Made by a program: the position numbers and the translations under genes. A model generated the notes under the pieces. The model did not search any database. It had not been told where the DNA came from and was given only the letters and a program-made list of their open reading frames with translations. This document shows positions 5,549 to 5,889 of a stretch of 5,889 nucleotides of DNA, piece by piece; within the stretch, counting starts at the first letter, position 1, and each line of letters begins with the position of its first letter. Origin of the DNA: Acidobacteriota bacterium (GTDB taxonomy: Bacteria; Acidobacteriota; Holophagae; Thermotomaculales; Thermotomaculaceae); assembly GCA_027067895.1 (NCBI GenBank), contig JAMOUY010000372.1, positions 1 through 5,889 of the forward strand, read 5' to 3'.

Positions 5549-5889
5549 ATGTTTAAGAGAGAAATAGTTGAACTGAATATGGGGCCTCAGCACCCCTCAA
5601 CCCACGGTGTTTTAAGGCTTAAACTTAAACTTGACGGAGAAACCGTGGTGGATTTGGAGCCTGATATAGGCTACCTTCACAGAGGGGTTGAAAAACTTGC
5701 GGAAAACCTGAATTATTTGCAGGGATTGAACCTTACTGACAGGCTTGATTACATTGCCGCCGTTTCAAACAACTTAGGCTATATTGAAACTCTTGAAAAA
5801 CTCGGCGGTATTGAAGTGCCGCCCAAAGCGCAGTATTTCAGGGTGCTTTTAACCGAGTTAAACAGAATTGCGTCCCACTTGTTGTGGCT
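5549..5889 (+). CDS. nuoD: NADH-quinone oxidoreductase subunit D, partial (C-terminus beyond right edge)
   Basis: The 49-kDa subunit of complex I (Nqo4 family, related to the large subunit of NiFe hydrogenases), which forms the quinone-binding pocket with NuoB. Only 113 complete codons of a usual 370-400 or so are inside the window. The visible part is canonical: [15 protein letters not shown] at 10-24, [11 protein letters not shown] at 39-49, DRLDY at 64-68, and [11 protein letters not shown] at 103-113. His19 and Tyr68 have the same 49-residue spacing as the quinone-headgroup residues His38 and Tyr87 of Thermus Nqo4, as I recall that numbering. The ATG at 5549 starts three bases after the nuoC stop, with a modest AGAGGA site at 5536-5541. 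The gene continues the nuoABC operon, and further nuo genes are expected downstream. Confidence 0.96.
   Translation, partial: MFKREIVELNMGPQHPSTHGVLRLKLKLDGETVVDLEPDIGYLHRGVEKLAENLNYLQGLNLTDRLDYIAAVSNNLGYIETLEKLGGIEVPPKAQYFRVLLTELNRIASHLLW

Overview
The window is AT-rich bacterial DNA that is almost fully coding. Arginine codons are mostly AGA/AGG and most genes have strong GGAGG-type ribosome binding sites. It combines a PlsB-type acyltransferase, an exported beta-propeller protein with a signal peptide, and a complex I operon in which nuoC and nuoD are separate genes. Together these suggest a low-GC, probably diderm bacterium outside the Gammaproteobacteria, where nuoC and nuoD are usually fused. 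I cannot assign a phylum from the sequence alone.

Left part, minus strand (1-1402): a two-gene unit read leftwards. A 110-residue protein of unknown function (1070-1402) is followed 15 bases later by a secreted PQQ/BamB-like beta-propeller protein (start at 1054) that runs off the left edge. A 52-bp divergent intergenic region (1403-1454) separates this unit from the next gene.

Centre, plus strand (1455-3863): one 802-residue glycerol-3-phosphate acyltransferase of the PlsB/GNPAT superfamily, the first step of phospholipid synthesis. All four acyltransferase blocks are present. The N-terminal third looks like a second, degenerate acyltransferase unit that still carries an HX4D-like motif. 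The gene has no Shine-Dalgarno sequence and a -10-like hexamer sits immediately before the ATG, so its mRNA may be leaderless.

Right part, plus strand (4040-5889): after a 176-bp AT-rich intergenic region with nested inverted repeats comes the start of a respiratory complex I (NADH:quinone oxidoreductase) operon, nuoA-nuoB-nuoC-nuoD. The genes overlap or nearly touch, and nuoD is cut by the right edge. NuoA is part of the membrane arm. NuoB (cluster N2), NuoC and NuoD form the connecting module around the quinone site. NuoC has an unusual Lys/Glu/Ala/Pro-rich N-terminal tail.

I saw no RNA genes, mobile elements, CRISPR arrays or defence genes. The lipid-synthesis, envelope and respiration genes look like ordinary housekeeping neighbours. 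The least explained items are the small 110-residue protein, the propeller, the PlsB N-terminal half and the intergenic structure upstream of nuoA.
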